Assembly (NCBI GenBank): GCA_905221615.1
Contig: CAJNDT010000513.1
Coordinates: 806,001-870,000, forward strand
From: Symbiodinium sp. CCMP2592
Taxonomy: Eukaryota > Sar > Dinophyceae > Suessiales > Symbiodiniaceae
Direction of reading: 5' to 3'
DNA length: 64,000 nucleotides
Positions 11,064 to 24,500 of the stretch are shown piece after piece (position 1 is the first letter of the stretch; each line of letters opens with the position of its first letter). The notes below the pieces were generated by a model. The model had not been told where the DNA came from and ran no database searches. It was given only the letters and a program-made list of their open reading frames with translations. Both the position numbers and the translations under genes were made by a program.

Positions 11064-12075
11064 AGACCGCCGCTAACAAGCTGACAAACCCGGAAACACT
11101 GGGGCTTTAGAGCTTAGGGCTTAGGGCTTTTATTACAGTTTCTGGTTAGGTAGGTGAAAAAGGCGAGAAGGTCTTGCCGCAAAGGAAACCCCGAACACTG
11201 CATCTTAAACTATATAGTCCCCTTGCAGTACCCGAAGAATCCACAGCAGATCCCCACTCCGCTGAAGCACCAACACTTAATGCAGGGGCCTTCATAAACA
11301 TACGCCAAAACCCTCCTGTACCCAAAACCCTCCTATAAATTATTAAGGCCCCTATCTTAGGGGTTCATGGCCTTCCCCCCGGCTCTCACGATCGAGACTT
11401 CCGCCGCTGGCATGAAGAGCTGCCCAGGATTCAGGGCGCAAGGGAAGACGGGGCCGTGACGAATGGATCGACTGCGAGCCTGCAACTCCTCTGACGGTTT
11501 AGGGTTTAAGGTTTAGGATTTAGGGTTTAGGGTTTAGGGGGGGTGGAGAAGATTTCGTATTTTCGGATCTAGGGCTCCGGAGTGACGGAGACAGTTTGCA
11601 CCCTGACACCCTGCACACCTCTGCACTCGGTGCGCCCCTACACGCGACACCCGAAATATCAGGAAGGACCAAATCTCAACCAACCTGAGCGTCAAGAACC
11701 TACAGGGCGCAAAAGCCTAAACTCTAAACCCTGAACCCAAAGCCCCCAAAGGCTAGACACATCTCTCGGCCAGGCAGATGCCCAAACGTCCGGCCAGCAA
11801 ACGTGCGCGTCGCTCTTCGGGCACCCGGGGCTACCAAGTGGCCATAGAAATTCGATTAGGGCCCGTGTAGCCTAGTGAGAACATAAGTTAAGTGCAAATG
11901 AATGCACTATAAGGGGACATGAACGCTTGAATCAGCTGGAGGGTCTTGCAGCGTATCGTCTTATAGGGACAACATGGGAACACTAGTACTAGGACTTCAG
12001 ACCCCAAGAGCATGTGCCACCATCACTGCTGCATGAGCCAACGATACGGTTTAGGGCTTAGGGCGATTATACACC

Positions 12076-12178
12076 TGGGTAGTTGTCAAAGTTAGGGTCC
12101 CTTTTTGGGTACCCTAAATATTCGGTGCCGCACTTTACTAGGGACCCAAGAAGGGACCATAGTTTTGACAACCACCCA
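12076..12178. mobile_element. Family-B hairpin MITE
   Basis: An inverted repeat with ends TGGGTAGTTGTCAAA and TTTGACAACCACCCA and a centre close to GGGTACCCTAAATATTCGG. The same design recurs at 19880, 28755, 36890 and 52675. No reading frame. Confidence 0.8.
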
Positions 12179-12514
12179 GAAGTAGGTTATGGGCCGGGAT
12201 CAACCCTAAGTTCTCCTCCCCGGAACGTGCCGGTGGCCAAGCGACTTCCTACGTAAGCGTGGGGTGACGCGCGGCGCTCCTGAAACTGTACGGATCTTCG
12301 GCTTCGTGGCTGTAGAACCGAGGATCTACTGTAGCGATTAAGAACCAAGGATTACAGGGATTTAGGGTGTAGATCTGATCTAGAACTCAAGATTTCGGAA
12401 TCAGTACAGCTACCCGTTTTGGGCCCAGGGTCTTGCACTTAGGCGTCTTTAGGTGCTCTCTTCGTGCGAGCCCCGGCCACCCCATGCGAAGGCGTGCGCC
12501 TCGAATTCGCGAAT

Positions 12515-12583
12515 TCACTCGCCCTCGGAGTCGGAGTTGGTGCCCATCGGATTGCAAATCTCCCGGTGGAGCTCCAGGGCCTG
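12515..12583 (-). CDS. Candidate terminal exon with stop codon
   Basis: After the acceptor AAATTAG the frame reads QALELHREICNPMGTNSDSE, then GE and a TGA stop. It is 69 nt, phase 0, and matches the phase-0 end of the exon at 14103-14160. Confidence 0.6.
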   Translation of the reverse strand, partial: QALELHREICNPMGTNSDSEGE

Positions 12584-15500
12584 CTAATTTGCTCAGGCTT
12601 TAAGGTACGGGGCTAAAGGGTTAAGGGTTCAGGGTGAACCCCAATGACCCTAAGCCCTCAACTCAAAAGGCTAAAACCCTCAATCACCAAAAGCCTCAAC
12701 CCCCTATGACCGGAAACCCGCAACCCTCGCCCCCAAGCCTAGGCCCCTCAACCCTGAACCCGAAACCTTACAGGGACCATCGCTTTTGGATTCAGGTCCC
12801 AGGGGTTCAACTTGTTAGGGCTTCGTTTCTTGTTCAGGGCTTCCGGATCTTGAAGTGAACCCCGGAAAGTTGGAACATGGGCTTGGGATGATCGGTGCTA
12901 GGAGCCTTTGTGCTTGACCTCAAGGGCATCAGGATTATACTGTTCCAACTTTAAAGCTTCTGCTATGGGATTTTGGAGTTTCCGAAAATGGGGCGCCCCA
13001 ATATAGTACCCCAAAATAGTAGGATCCTTATTATAAGGACCCCAATAGAAGGTACCCCTAACCTTCCGAAACTCCCATTTTGGGGCTTAGGCAGGGAGGA
13101 TTTGTGAACCGGCTCCGAGCTGGAACATTCACGCCAAGCCTTGTCCAAAATTCGCTGGTGCTTCCTCGGCTGAAAGGTTGAGGGTTTAGGGTTTAGGGTT
13201 TAGAGTTCAGGATTTCATCCCAGAAACCCTATACCCTGAAGCCACAGTTGAACCCCTCTGCAGAACTTCGTCACTCAGCCGGAAACCCCGACAGGCTTAA
13301 ATCCCAACCCCCCCCCCCGAAGCGTAGCCCTAAACCCACGCCCCAAGCCGAGGCTCTTGAGCCTCTTGCATGCTCCGAGCCTTTTCTTCTCGATGCCCTC
13401 CAGCACCTGGGGTGGTGTCTAGGGCTTAGGTTTAGGGCTTAGGGGTGCGGGTGCAGGGAGGGGGGGGGAGGGGGCAGTGCGAGGCTCTCTTGAGTAATTA
13501 GGTCGTGCGTCAAATTATCTGGGCAGTTCTCCGAATTGGGTCCCTTTTGGGGTACTTTTTCTCAGGCTGCCGCCTTATACAGAACTCCCGATCTTACAGA
13601 ACTGCAGTTCTTGCGCCACCGCGCAAGAGAATATGACAGCCCAGAGACTCCAATATCCCTTAATTAAGGAATATTCCTTAAATCATATTAAGGATCCTAT
13701 TATAGTTTAGGGTATATTCCTTAATTAAGGGATATTGGAGTCTCTGGGAAGGCAACTTCAAGCTCTCAAATCGGGCTTAGGGTGCGAGGTTGTTGTTTAG
13801 GGTTGAGAGTTTAGAGTTCAAGGTTTCGGGTTTAGGGTTTAGAGTTCAGGGTTTCGGATTTTAGGGCTTAGAATTCAGGGTTTCTGATTTTTTTGGGCTT
13901 AGAATTTGGGGTTTCGGATTTTTGTGGGCTTAGAATTTGGGGTTTAGGATCCTGGGGTTCAGAGTTTAAGGTTTCGGGTTGCAGGGTTTAGGGTTTAGGG
14001 TTTAGGGTTTAGGGTTGCAGGGTTTAGGGTTTAGGGTTTCGGGTTGCAGGGTGCCCTGCGGCACCCCTCGCTTTTCGAAGTCCAAGGCGCATCGTGGCCG
14101 ACTCGCGTCGTCATTTCGTGAGCCAGGTGCTTGTCAACGGTCTCCTTCAACTTCCCCAACCTGAAATGGTATAGAGTTCAAAAATCTAGGATTTTAGGGT
14201 TTGGGGTTTAGGGCTCAGGGTTTAGGATTTTAGGGTTTTAGGGTTCAGAGTTTAGGGTTCGGGGTTTAGGGTTTAGAGTTCAGGATTTAGGATACTAGGG
14301 TTTAAGGCTTACGGTTCAGGGTTTAGGGTTTAGGGATGGGTTGTAGTTTGGGGCTCTGAAAAGTATTTATGAATAGGTACCTCTAAAGGAACCATAAGGG
14401 AAATTCAAAAGTTTCCCAAGCTGCCACCTCGTGATTCTGCACGGACAGTGCGAACACCGGTTCAAGGTCTAGTTTAGATTCCGGGCTTTCGGTGTAAGGG
14501 CTGCGTTTGAGGCTTAGGGTTAAAGTCGGGGTCTGTCGTTTCCGGTTTAGGGTTTAGGGCCGTAGGAAGCCTGCGCCCGAAATCCTGCAGCTCCAAGGCG
14601 CAACCCTTCTGAGCCCTTGTATAGTGAACCCCAGAAAGTTGGAACATGGATTTAGGATGATTGGTGCTAGGATTCCCTCTACTTTAAACCCTAAACCCTA
14701 AACCCTAAACCCTGGGGAGCATGAGGATCATAATGTTCCAACTCTCTGGCTTCTACAGTAGTCATGCTTGACGGAGCCCCGAAGGATTCTTTTCTGTGCT
14801 CCCTCTACATCATGGCTCCTACAAGGATGCCTTTAAAGGGACCCTGCAATAAAACCCAAAAGTACCCTTTTGAAGGGGCCCTGTCCTAGAACCCTCTACT
14901 ACCCGTTAAAGGACCCCTTGCAGAATCCTTTAAGGGCGGCCTTTAAAGGAACTGGGCGAATTGCGAATTCCCGAGGCCCCCCCCCCCCCCCCGCCCACCT
15001 TTTCTCCAGCAAGTCCCGGAAGAAGATCGCCTGCTCCATCAGCTCGTAGGAAGCGTCCTTCAACTCATGACAGTTATCCCTACTATAGGAACCTTACATT
15101 CTACTGTATAGATACTTTGGCGCCTTCGGTATTGGGATTCAAACGTTCGGAAGAAGAGTGATTTGGGTTTAAAGGGTTTGCGGGTTTGCCGGTGTCAGAG
15201 CTGTAAGATATGAGGTGAAATGCTGAGGGATTGAAATTTACAGTACTAGTAGGACTTTGGATTTTTGTAGGGTTGTGGTGCTTCCGGTGCAGGGTCATGG
15301 AGCTTAGGACTTTGGTTGAAGGTCCCGGCGCAACTCTCGATCCGACCCTTTTATAATTTTGGGCTGCTGGCTTCGACGACTACTACAGGGGCCTTCACAA
15401 TTAGAATAGGATTTTGAGTGATATTTTTGGTACGGCCCCCATACAGTGAGAGTCTGTGATAGGGCTACTATTAAGATCCTACTATATCTATACTATGAAC

Positions 15501-18500
15501 ATTATTCAACTATTACTGAGTGGGGGCCGTACCTAAGTGATATTATACTATACATATTTAGGCCCCTAAGGTACCGCATTTGCCCGCTCACCCTGCAAGA
15601 TCCTGAAAGCCCTCACCGAAGCGGCTCTGAGGGGGCTTGGATGCACAGCTCGAGTCTCGGTTTCGAGGGAATGATCTACACACCTATTTAGGGTTTGGGG
15701 TTTAGGGCCTATGCTATACACACATACATATCATAGGGTTCGTCTACTCGGATTGGGTTGCAAAGCTGACCTTACAAGGGCTTCGAACGGCCATGGTGGG
15801 AATTGCAATTGGGCTGCTGCTGGCGGAAATTGGTGCTTCTATAGAGGTTTAGGGTTTAGGGCTTAGGGTTTAGTGGTTGCTTGGTGTTTCTAATTATGGA
15901 GGGCCTGTGTATTGCGAGGGTTGCAACTCTATAAACGTAATCCTTGGTGTACTATATGCCCCCCCCCTTAGAACCACAACAAAAATGAGATGTTTCCTAT
16001 TCTCTTGGGTTTTATGTGAACAAAAATCAAAAATAACTCCTAGGGAGACTATAGTACTCACTACACGAAATTTGAACCCGATTCCACCCCCGGTCCGCAT
16101 GCAGCTTGCGAAAGCGCATGCCAGCCATGTCCGTCTTGGGCAAGGGTTTGAAATGACCTCAACAGGTACATTTTTTGATGCGTTGCGGTTTGGGCTTCAA
16201 AGTCACAGTCAGACTAAGCCAAAACTCCAAGCACGCACCGGAGAACAACCCTCCACAAACTAGAAGGCTAGCTAAAGAAGCCTAGATGGAGTGACAGTGG
16301 ATATGTTTGCATGATCACCTGAACATGAAAGTCACAAGCAGGGTGCCTGAAGGAAAATCCTGCTGACGATGCAGCCCCACCGGGTATTCACTCTGGGCTA
16401 CGTAGATATTACTTGCGAATCCGAAGTGTCAACTTTAGGAAGCTATTGCGAGGCCATCAGTTGATTCTTTTACTATCTGACTACAGAATCCTCTCTCCGT
16501 CATAAACCCCCTTTCTCCCTTTTTCCAGTCATGGGATACACCCTAAACCCTAAACAAGGTGTCGAGTTTAGGGTCAACCCGAAGGTCACACTCGTAAACT
16601 CAAAAATGCCAGGCGTCGAATTTTTTTTTTGCTCTCTAAACCTTCAACCCTTGCCGGACTTAGAGCGTAGTGCTTTGGGTTTAGGGTTTAGGGCTCCCAA
16701 GACCGAAATTGCTCCCAAAACCTCAAATCCTCAATACTACAGCGGCCTTAATAGCTAGCATAGCTAGTTTTTCGGGGACATCGTATTGTCGAACAAGAAC
16801 AAGAAACGGAATCCTAGGAATAGCCCTACAGTAAATTCAAGCAGAATATGTAAGGAACCCTCAGGAGTACTAGTAATCATTCAGGCTCCCCCCACAAACA
16901 AAAACAAAAAAACGTGACGAGTCGCCCTTCACGCTGGCTAGGAACTCCTGCGGTGGTGTGGCATTAGGCTTGCAAGCATATAGGAGTATAGGATTAAGCA
17001 AGGGTTTATGAAGGAGCTTGTTGGGCTATATGAGGCTGCAAGAAAAGGTTACGGATTGGCATTTCAGGGTGGCATTTCAGGGCTTGCGGTTTGAGGGGAT
17101 TTCATGAAACAAGTGACTCTTGAAACAGTCAAAGGACCCTTATTCCAAAAGCCCTTCCGAAAGAATCCGGGCTTGTCAGATCATATCAGGGAATCTGCGA
17201 AAGTCCCCTCAGCCCTCAACCTTTGCAACTAAACCGTAATCCTTAAACCCTCATCAAACGGCAACCCTTTCAGCCTAACATATCACGCCCTTCATGCGTG
17301 GCTTGCAACATGCGGGCGTCCTATACATGTCTAATTAAGCCCAAACCCCTGAATGCTAAACCCGAAAAGTCGCAAACCCGCGATCACGAAGCGTTCGGCT
17401 CCTTGGCGAACTGGATTTGTTCCTTCCCGCTGCCCGGCAGCCCTTTTCCTTCAGTGGTTACCTGTTCAAGCAGGTCTCTTTTGCGGGAACCAACAGTGCT
17501 GTAAGGGTTTTTCGGCCGTTGGGGCTGTCATGGACTTTAAGAGGACTATAGGGTCTAAGGTCTTAGGGGTATCGAAGCCTTGGATATGGGCGTTACCTGG
17601 TATGACCCGACTGTTGAGCGCGGGTCCTTTGCTTCTGAGGCGCTTATGTTCGGGCGCTTCTCGGGGTTTCGTTGCACTGCACACCGACGTACACAAATAT
17701 GGACACCTACATGTACATGTACCATACATGCACAATACGCGTAGAGATACGTGTACATGTACATACAATACACACATAATGAACACCCACACACCTATAC
17801 ACATGTACACGGAGACACATACACAAAGCGAAAGGCTCAAGCACTGGAGCTCGATAAAGCACAACATAACGAACCTAAGGTTACACAGTGCACGAAGAAA
17901 GCATGGCGCAGCGATGCACGTAAAAGTAAGGAAACCTAATGAAACAACATGACGCAGCACAGGACAAACTACAACAACCTGCATAATGGCGAAATATGCT
18001 GCACAATATTATTGCCTATCAACGCATTGCCAAGCACTGAACTATTGCTCAACTAGTATTGCGCTGTCAAAGATGAGTGCCCAACAAACCCTGGACCCTG
18101 TCCCAAGGCCCTTAACCCCAAACCCTAAACCCCAAACCTAATCCTAAATAAACCCTAAACCCTATACTTTGAACCCTGAACCCCAAACCCCCCAAACCCC
18201 CCCAAGGCCCTCAATCCCAGAACCGGTGCGCTGGGGCCTCCTCACCCGGCGCGGCCTCCTGCGATCGGGAGCCCTCATTTTCTCAACCTGCTACCTTTCG
18301 CAACATCCCCATCTAGCTTCCTCAGCACTCCTTGAATACTCAGGGTGGCCCGTCTTCCTACCATTCAGTTTCAATAAGGGGACTCTAAAACAGAAAGGGC
18401 AAAATAGTACTACTCAGGAAACTAGTATTATAATCATAGTATAATATACTCCCAAACCCTATTTCTAATTACTCGGGCCCCTAGATTCCGCAACATCCCC

Positions 18501-21500
18501 ATTAACAATGCAAAGTTTAAACCAAAACGAAGCCTAAACCCTAAATCCTGAACCCTAAAATCTAAACTCTAAACCCTAAACCCTAAATCCTAAACCCTAC
18601 ACCCTGAACAGTAAACCCCTAAGCCGCATGCCCTCCTCTTCCTTCGAGGCACACTCCGAGGAACTTGGAGGCGACGCTTCCTGGCGAGCTTTTGGATACG
18701 GCCTCTAGGGTTTAGGATTTAGGGTGTAGGGGGCGAGCTTTTTGGATGCGGTCTGTGGCGTTTAGGATTTGGGGTTTAGGGTTTAGGATTTGGGGCTTAG
18801 GGTTTAGGATTTGGGGTTTAGGGTTTGGGGTTTAGAGTGGGGGGTTTAGGGTTTAGGGTTTGGGGTTTAGAGTTGGGGGCTTAGGGTTTAGGATTTAGGG
18901 TTTAAGGTTTAGGGGGCGAGCTTGTTGGATGCGGCCTATAGGGTTTACCTAAGACCTAGACCCTAAAGAACCTGCCTTTCTTGGGGTTCCCTACTATGAT
19001 GGAACAGCGCAGGCGAACAAGAAGGCAAACTTAGCTTCAGGAGGACTCGTTACCAATCCAGAAAATCCTGACGGCATCCGAGGCAAATCTAAAGCATGGT
19101 GCCAAACCTTGAAAATGTCTGCGAGATTGAGCCGTACCTTTCCTGCGAGCAAATCTGACTTCCTGACATGGTAGTCAATTCCAGAAATGGATAGCACCAA
19201 GTCATCCGGTACATTGTCGCGCAGTCCTTCCACTTCAGCTTTCCTCTGCGCGAATGACGTTCCAATCTGTTGTACGACGTAAGTGTTGTCGGAATGAGGC
19301 CGTAAAGCCAGGTAAACGAGAAATCCATTGTTCTGCAAGCGCTCAAACCAAACATTGATTGCGTTGACGTAGCTTTGGTCCGTTGGGTATAGTGGCGCTC
19401 CGTCAGGCCCGTTCAAGTCGTGCCTGCACCACTCACGAAACAAATCGATGACAGGATAAATCCTGTGGTCAAGCGCTGTTCGCAAATCAATAAAGGTACG
19501 CGGCCTATAGGGTTTACTTGGAGGTTCATGGGTAGAGGGTTTGGGATTCAGGCTTTGGGGTTTGGGGTTTGGGGTTCAGGGTTTGGGGTTTGGGGTTCAG
19601 GGTTTAGGGCTTAGGGTTTAGGGTTTGGGATTCAGGGTTTGGGGTTTGGGGTTCAGGGTTTGGGATTCAGGGTTTGGGGTTTGGGGTTCAGGGTTTAGGG
19701 TTTAGGGTTTGGGAGTCAGGGTTTAGGGTTTTTCGGTTCAGGGTTTAGGGTTTAGAGTTTGGGGTTTAGAGTTCCTTTACAGGGGTCTATAAGGGTTACT
19801 ATGAGGGATCTCTAAGGGTACTAGAATAATGTCGGCACCTGATTACGAGAACTAGGGTCTTTATTAGTGCTCCTTATATTGGGTGGTTGTCAATATTTAT
19901 GGTCCCTTTTGGGGTACCCTAAATAAGAGGTGCCGTATGATAAATAAGGACCCAAAAAGGGACCCTAATTTTGACAACCACCCATATGAATCCCACTATT
20001 TTGGGAGGTGCAGGACCAGGCTTTCTTAATCAGGTTCCGACATTGGGGTTTGGGGTTTAGGTTGTGTAGGGGTTTGGGGTTGCGGGTGTAGGGTTTAAAG
20101 CCGTGAAGCTTACTGCTTGGACTCTAGCGTTTTGAATTGGATTTCATATGTATAGGATCAATATAGCAACGCACTACTAATTATTGCGTCGGGGATTGTT
20201 GATTTTCCAAAACACTGGATTACGAAGGAGTTTTGAGGTTTCAGGCTTTAGGAACGAGGCTTCACCTTTGACGGTGCAGAGATCGAGGTGTAGCCGTCAA
20301 CTTTAAGCAGTTTAGCCTCCAACCACTCATGACCGCGAACCCTAAACCCTCCAACCACTACAGTAGAAGCCAGAAAGTTGGAACACCGTTATCCTCATTC
20401 CCTTAAGGTAAAGTAGCTGGAATCCTAGCACTAATCATCCTAAATCCATGTTCCAACTTTCTGGGGTTCACTATAACCCCCTGAACCTTCAAACCATCAC
20501 CCAAAGGCCTCCGGTTCGTGCTCGAAACCTCCAAGCGAGTTTGCTGGCATAAGCATGGCTCATGGCTTCAAGGCTTGGGGTCTAAGGTTTCCAGGGTTTA
20601 GGGTTTACGGCTTAGGGCTTAGGGTTAAGGGTCTTCGGGTTCGGCATTTTGGGGCGTCGGGTTGTTTTGGGCATGGCTGTAGTTGGTCGTGACTTTTGAA
20701 ACTGTCAAACTTCACGGTGCAAAGTTGAGAAATAATGGGATGGAGACAACCGCAAGTCCTCAAACATGTCGTCAGGAGCCGCTTCATTACACGGGCGCTA
20801 CTAAATTGTCGATCACAGTTTCACAAGCCGCACCAGTTTCACAAGCCGCACGCTGGCTCATCGCCCACCGACTTGCTCCTCACGAAAACAACAACCGCCG
20901 CAAATGTTCCGGCAACTGCTAGACGTGCCCCAAAAACCCAGTTCTAGTTACTAAGGCCCCTACATTATTGAACCTGGTCAGCTCGGGGAATCCCACGGCT
21001 CGAATAAACTCAAACAAACACAGATCTCAAGACCTGCACGCGAAAGCTCTTCGTCCCAAACCTCAGAGTTCAGAGCTTAGGGCTTAGGGTTTCGGGTCAA
21101 AGAAGCTTCAACGGGCTTGCTGCCGCGTGGCCGACGGACAGCAACGAAAGCCTCACAGAATTCGGTCGTTTTGGATCAAAGGTTCCAAGCTTCAACCGCT
21201 CAGAGTTTAAAGTGAGGCCTACAGTAGCACTGCAGTATTGGGGAGTGTGGGGGGCTCAAGTTTTGATTCTGGGGTTTAGCCGCATTCAGCACTTCACTGA
21301 GTGGATTGGCTTCAAATGTCATTGCTAACGATGTAGACCCTGAACTCTAAACCCTAAACCCGAATCAGACCCCTGAGAAGCGGAATTAGGGTCAAAGTTC
21401 GTAGCACTTCCGCAACGTTCATGCTTTGGCTTAGAGGACTCGTCATCTTTCAAAGATCTCCCATTCAAGGAGTCTGTGTGTTCAGAGGTTCCGGTTTAGG

Positions 21501-24500
21501 GCCTACCTGTCGGGTTTAGGACTTTGAAGTGTGCGAATGCAAGGTGTAGATTTTAGGATTGTTGCTCTTTTGTGTTGCGTAGCCTTCGGCTGGGGTCTTG
21601 GGTTCTAGGCCTTCGGGATCATACCGTCATAATGCTATCAGGGCAGGCGGCTTATAGCCGGAGCAGGCCACGTTGACGTGCACGAGCTTGTTGCGATGCT
21701 CGACCAACTCGGCTGCCTGTTAATCTTCAGGTTTACGTCTTGTTGCAGAGGCTCCTGCAGAAACAGGTTGGGGCTCAGAGTTTAGTATTTGGGGGCTGAG
21801 CTTTGCAAAAACACCGCATTCAAATTAAAGCATCGCCACACCCTACATTGACACCATTTTTGAGACCCTTTAATGAAACCCTTTAAGAGCCCCGAAAAAA
21901 GTCCATAAAATTCGTCCGCGTCCTTACCGCCTAAGGGCCCCAGGCTTCCCCCGGGAGCCTCGAACTTCACCTTGCTCTCCTTCACCGGGTCGAAGCTGCT
22001 CGCCAGGAGGGTCCCATCCTCTGGGCCCCAACGCGCGGCTTCTCGGGCTTCTTTGCTTTAGGGGTACTATATTAGGGTCCCCTAATCAAGAAACTCCCAC
22101 TTAAGGCTTAAGGTCCGCAAGGAGCCTCAAGCCTTGAGCACTGACCACATCGCGGTCCTTGCACTGGTCGACCAAAGACACTGTCACAGATGGAGCCTCA
22201 CCGGAACTTCTGAGACTTGTTGGGTGTATGAAGGGTGGAGATGTTTACCATCGAAGCTCCGACCCCAAGACCGACCAGAGGAGGGACTGGCTGTTCAGGA
22301 TTCAGACTGCACCTCGACTACGGCTGTTGTCTCGGAGTTTTTCCATGTTGCTGTGTGGGTTAAGGGCTTCATCAGGGAAGCACCCAAATAACAGGGTTTT
22401 GCGGCCCGAAGGCCCTTCTTCTGCAAAGCTCTCTTCGAGGCTAGGCTGATTTTGGGTTTAGGGTTTAGGGTTCAGGGTTTAGGGTTTATAAATTTAGGAT
22501 TTAGGGTTTAGGGTTTAGGCTTTGGCGACTGCAAGGTTTACTAGGTTTATTATAGACACAAAGCTTCGAGGCTTTGCGGGGGTCATGCAACTGGGGGGCT
22601 CTGGCAACCGTTTACGGTTCAATGAGCTTAAACTCGGTTTAGGGTTTAGGGTCAATCATCCCCTGGAGTGATAGTAACATGATACGAATCCCCTGGAGTA
22701 TAGCACCAAGGAAAGAGAAACACTCCCTAAGATCTGAAACAGAACAAACTCTCTTGGAGTTATAGCATATTAAGCAGAGCAGAGAATTCCGAAGAACACT
22801 CTGGCGGCCGCAAAAGGTGGGATGCCGGTAGGTGGGATTAAGGATCCCTTATACAAGGACTCTTCTTTTGGGATCACCCCACCTACCTTCATCCCAGCCT
22901 CGGAGCCCTTTACCCCAAACCTCAGACCTTAAACCCTGAAACCCTAAACCCCAAACCCTAACCCCAAACCCCAAACCCCTAAACCCTAAACACTGAAACC
23001 CTAAACCCCAAACCCCAAACCCTAACCCCAAACCCCAAACCCAAATTCGAGGCCCCTGAAGACTGGAAGGACCATGCGTCCACGCGCCTGGACCTCCAGC
23101 GCCTCGCTGTCCCTGCGCAGGCAAGCGAGGATGTTGAAGAGTCGGAGTTTTAGGGTTTTAGGGTTTACGGTTTAGGGGTTTAGGGGTTTGGCTCTTTTCG
23201 GTTTATGTTGAGGGCCCTTTCAAATCTCGTTTGATGGCTCTTTTAAGTTTCTGTTGAAGGCCCTTTTCCTTGGCAGCTCCGTCTCACAGGGGTTCAGTCA
23301 ACTCTTTAGGTGTTGGTTTAGTACTCCACCTGGGCCTAGAAACTTCAACAGCGAACTTCTGTACCATAAACAAACGACTGCGACAAATCACTGGGCCCGA
23401 ATCTTCATATGGGAGTTTTGAAAATAGGGGACCCTTGTATAGTACCCTAAATAATAGGATCCTTATTATAAGGACCCCCAAAAAAGGTACCCCTCATTTT
23501 CGGAAACTCCCATATCAGCCAACAAGCGCTGCAGCGCTTGCGGCTCGTTTAGGGTTTAGGGTTTAGGGGATCTCCCACCACCCTCCCGTAAGTATTTTGG
23601 GTTCGACGCGAGTTCCGTGCTTCCGACATGGTTTTGTGTTGTGTCTAAACCCTAAACCCTGAACCCTAAATACCAGAGATTGCTGGGTGGCCCAAGGAGC
23701 ACCCACGGTGCAACACACCCCGAAGCCTAACTACTGCAAGCCCTGAGACAAAATCGCAAGCCGCCGAGCCCTCGTTCGGGATTTTGCGTGTAAGACTACC
23801 CTATCACTTCGGAACAGTGTAGTAGTGGCCACTTAGTAGGCAATGGCATGGGCACAGGTCTGCTGATTGTTGAAGCTGAGGATACTTCAGGCCGTACCCC
23901 AACTCCTCTAACCCCAAACCCTAACCCCATAAACCCTATAAACCCTATAAACCCTATAAACCCTACAAACCCTATAAAGCCTATAAACCCTATAAACTCT
24001 GTAAACCCTAGATTTAAACCCAAACCCTAAACCCCAACTCTTCCAAGAGCCGCCGAAGGGGTCCAAAGCGCCAGGAGCAGGCCTGATGCTCAGGGCTCTC
24101 CTGTCCTTGTATCCCCACCATCCGGGCTGGCATCCTGGCATGCTACGCGGTTTAGGGTTTAGGTTTGTTAAGGAGTTTAATTTAAGTTAGCATAGCAACA
24201 TAGCAGGGATCCATAGTAAAAAAAAATGTGGTTTCCTTATTATGGTAACTTCAGCTAGATCCCTTACCCGGTTTATGGGCCTGCCTTGAGACTTGAGGTC
24301 TGGCGTTTGAGCTTCAGTTTTGGTACAGCCTGGTATGCCATAGGCCATAGGCTTTGGTAAGGATTCATACCAAAAAGGTGTTCTAAACAGCCGATGGCCT
24401 CTTTAGTCTTTTACGGGCTTTACAAGGGTCCGTCGCGGAAGATTCCTGATTTCAAGGAGGCCGCCTTCTTGTGGAAGAGAGCAGGAACTACTCCTCTGCT

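Noticed and set aside
11779-11870. Plus-strand basic peptide MPKRPASKRARRSSGTRGYQ looking like a histone H3-type tail
   Set aside because: The frame stops soon after, no histone-fold follows, and the minus strand is equally open. No support for a histone gene.
17395-17461. P-loop (Walker A) in GLPGSGKE as the G1 motif of the candidate GTPase
   Set aside because: It lacks Ser/Thr after the Lys and lies downstream of the G3/G4 exons in transcript order.
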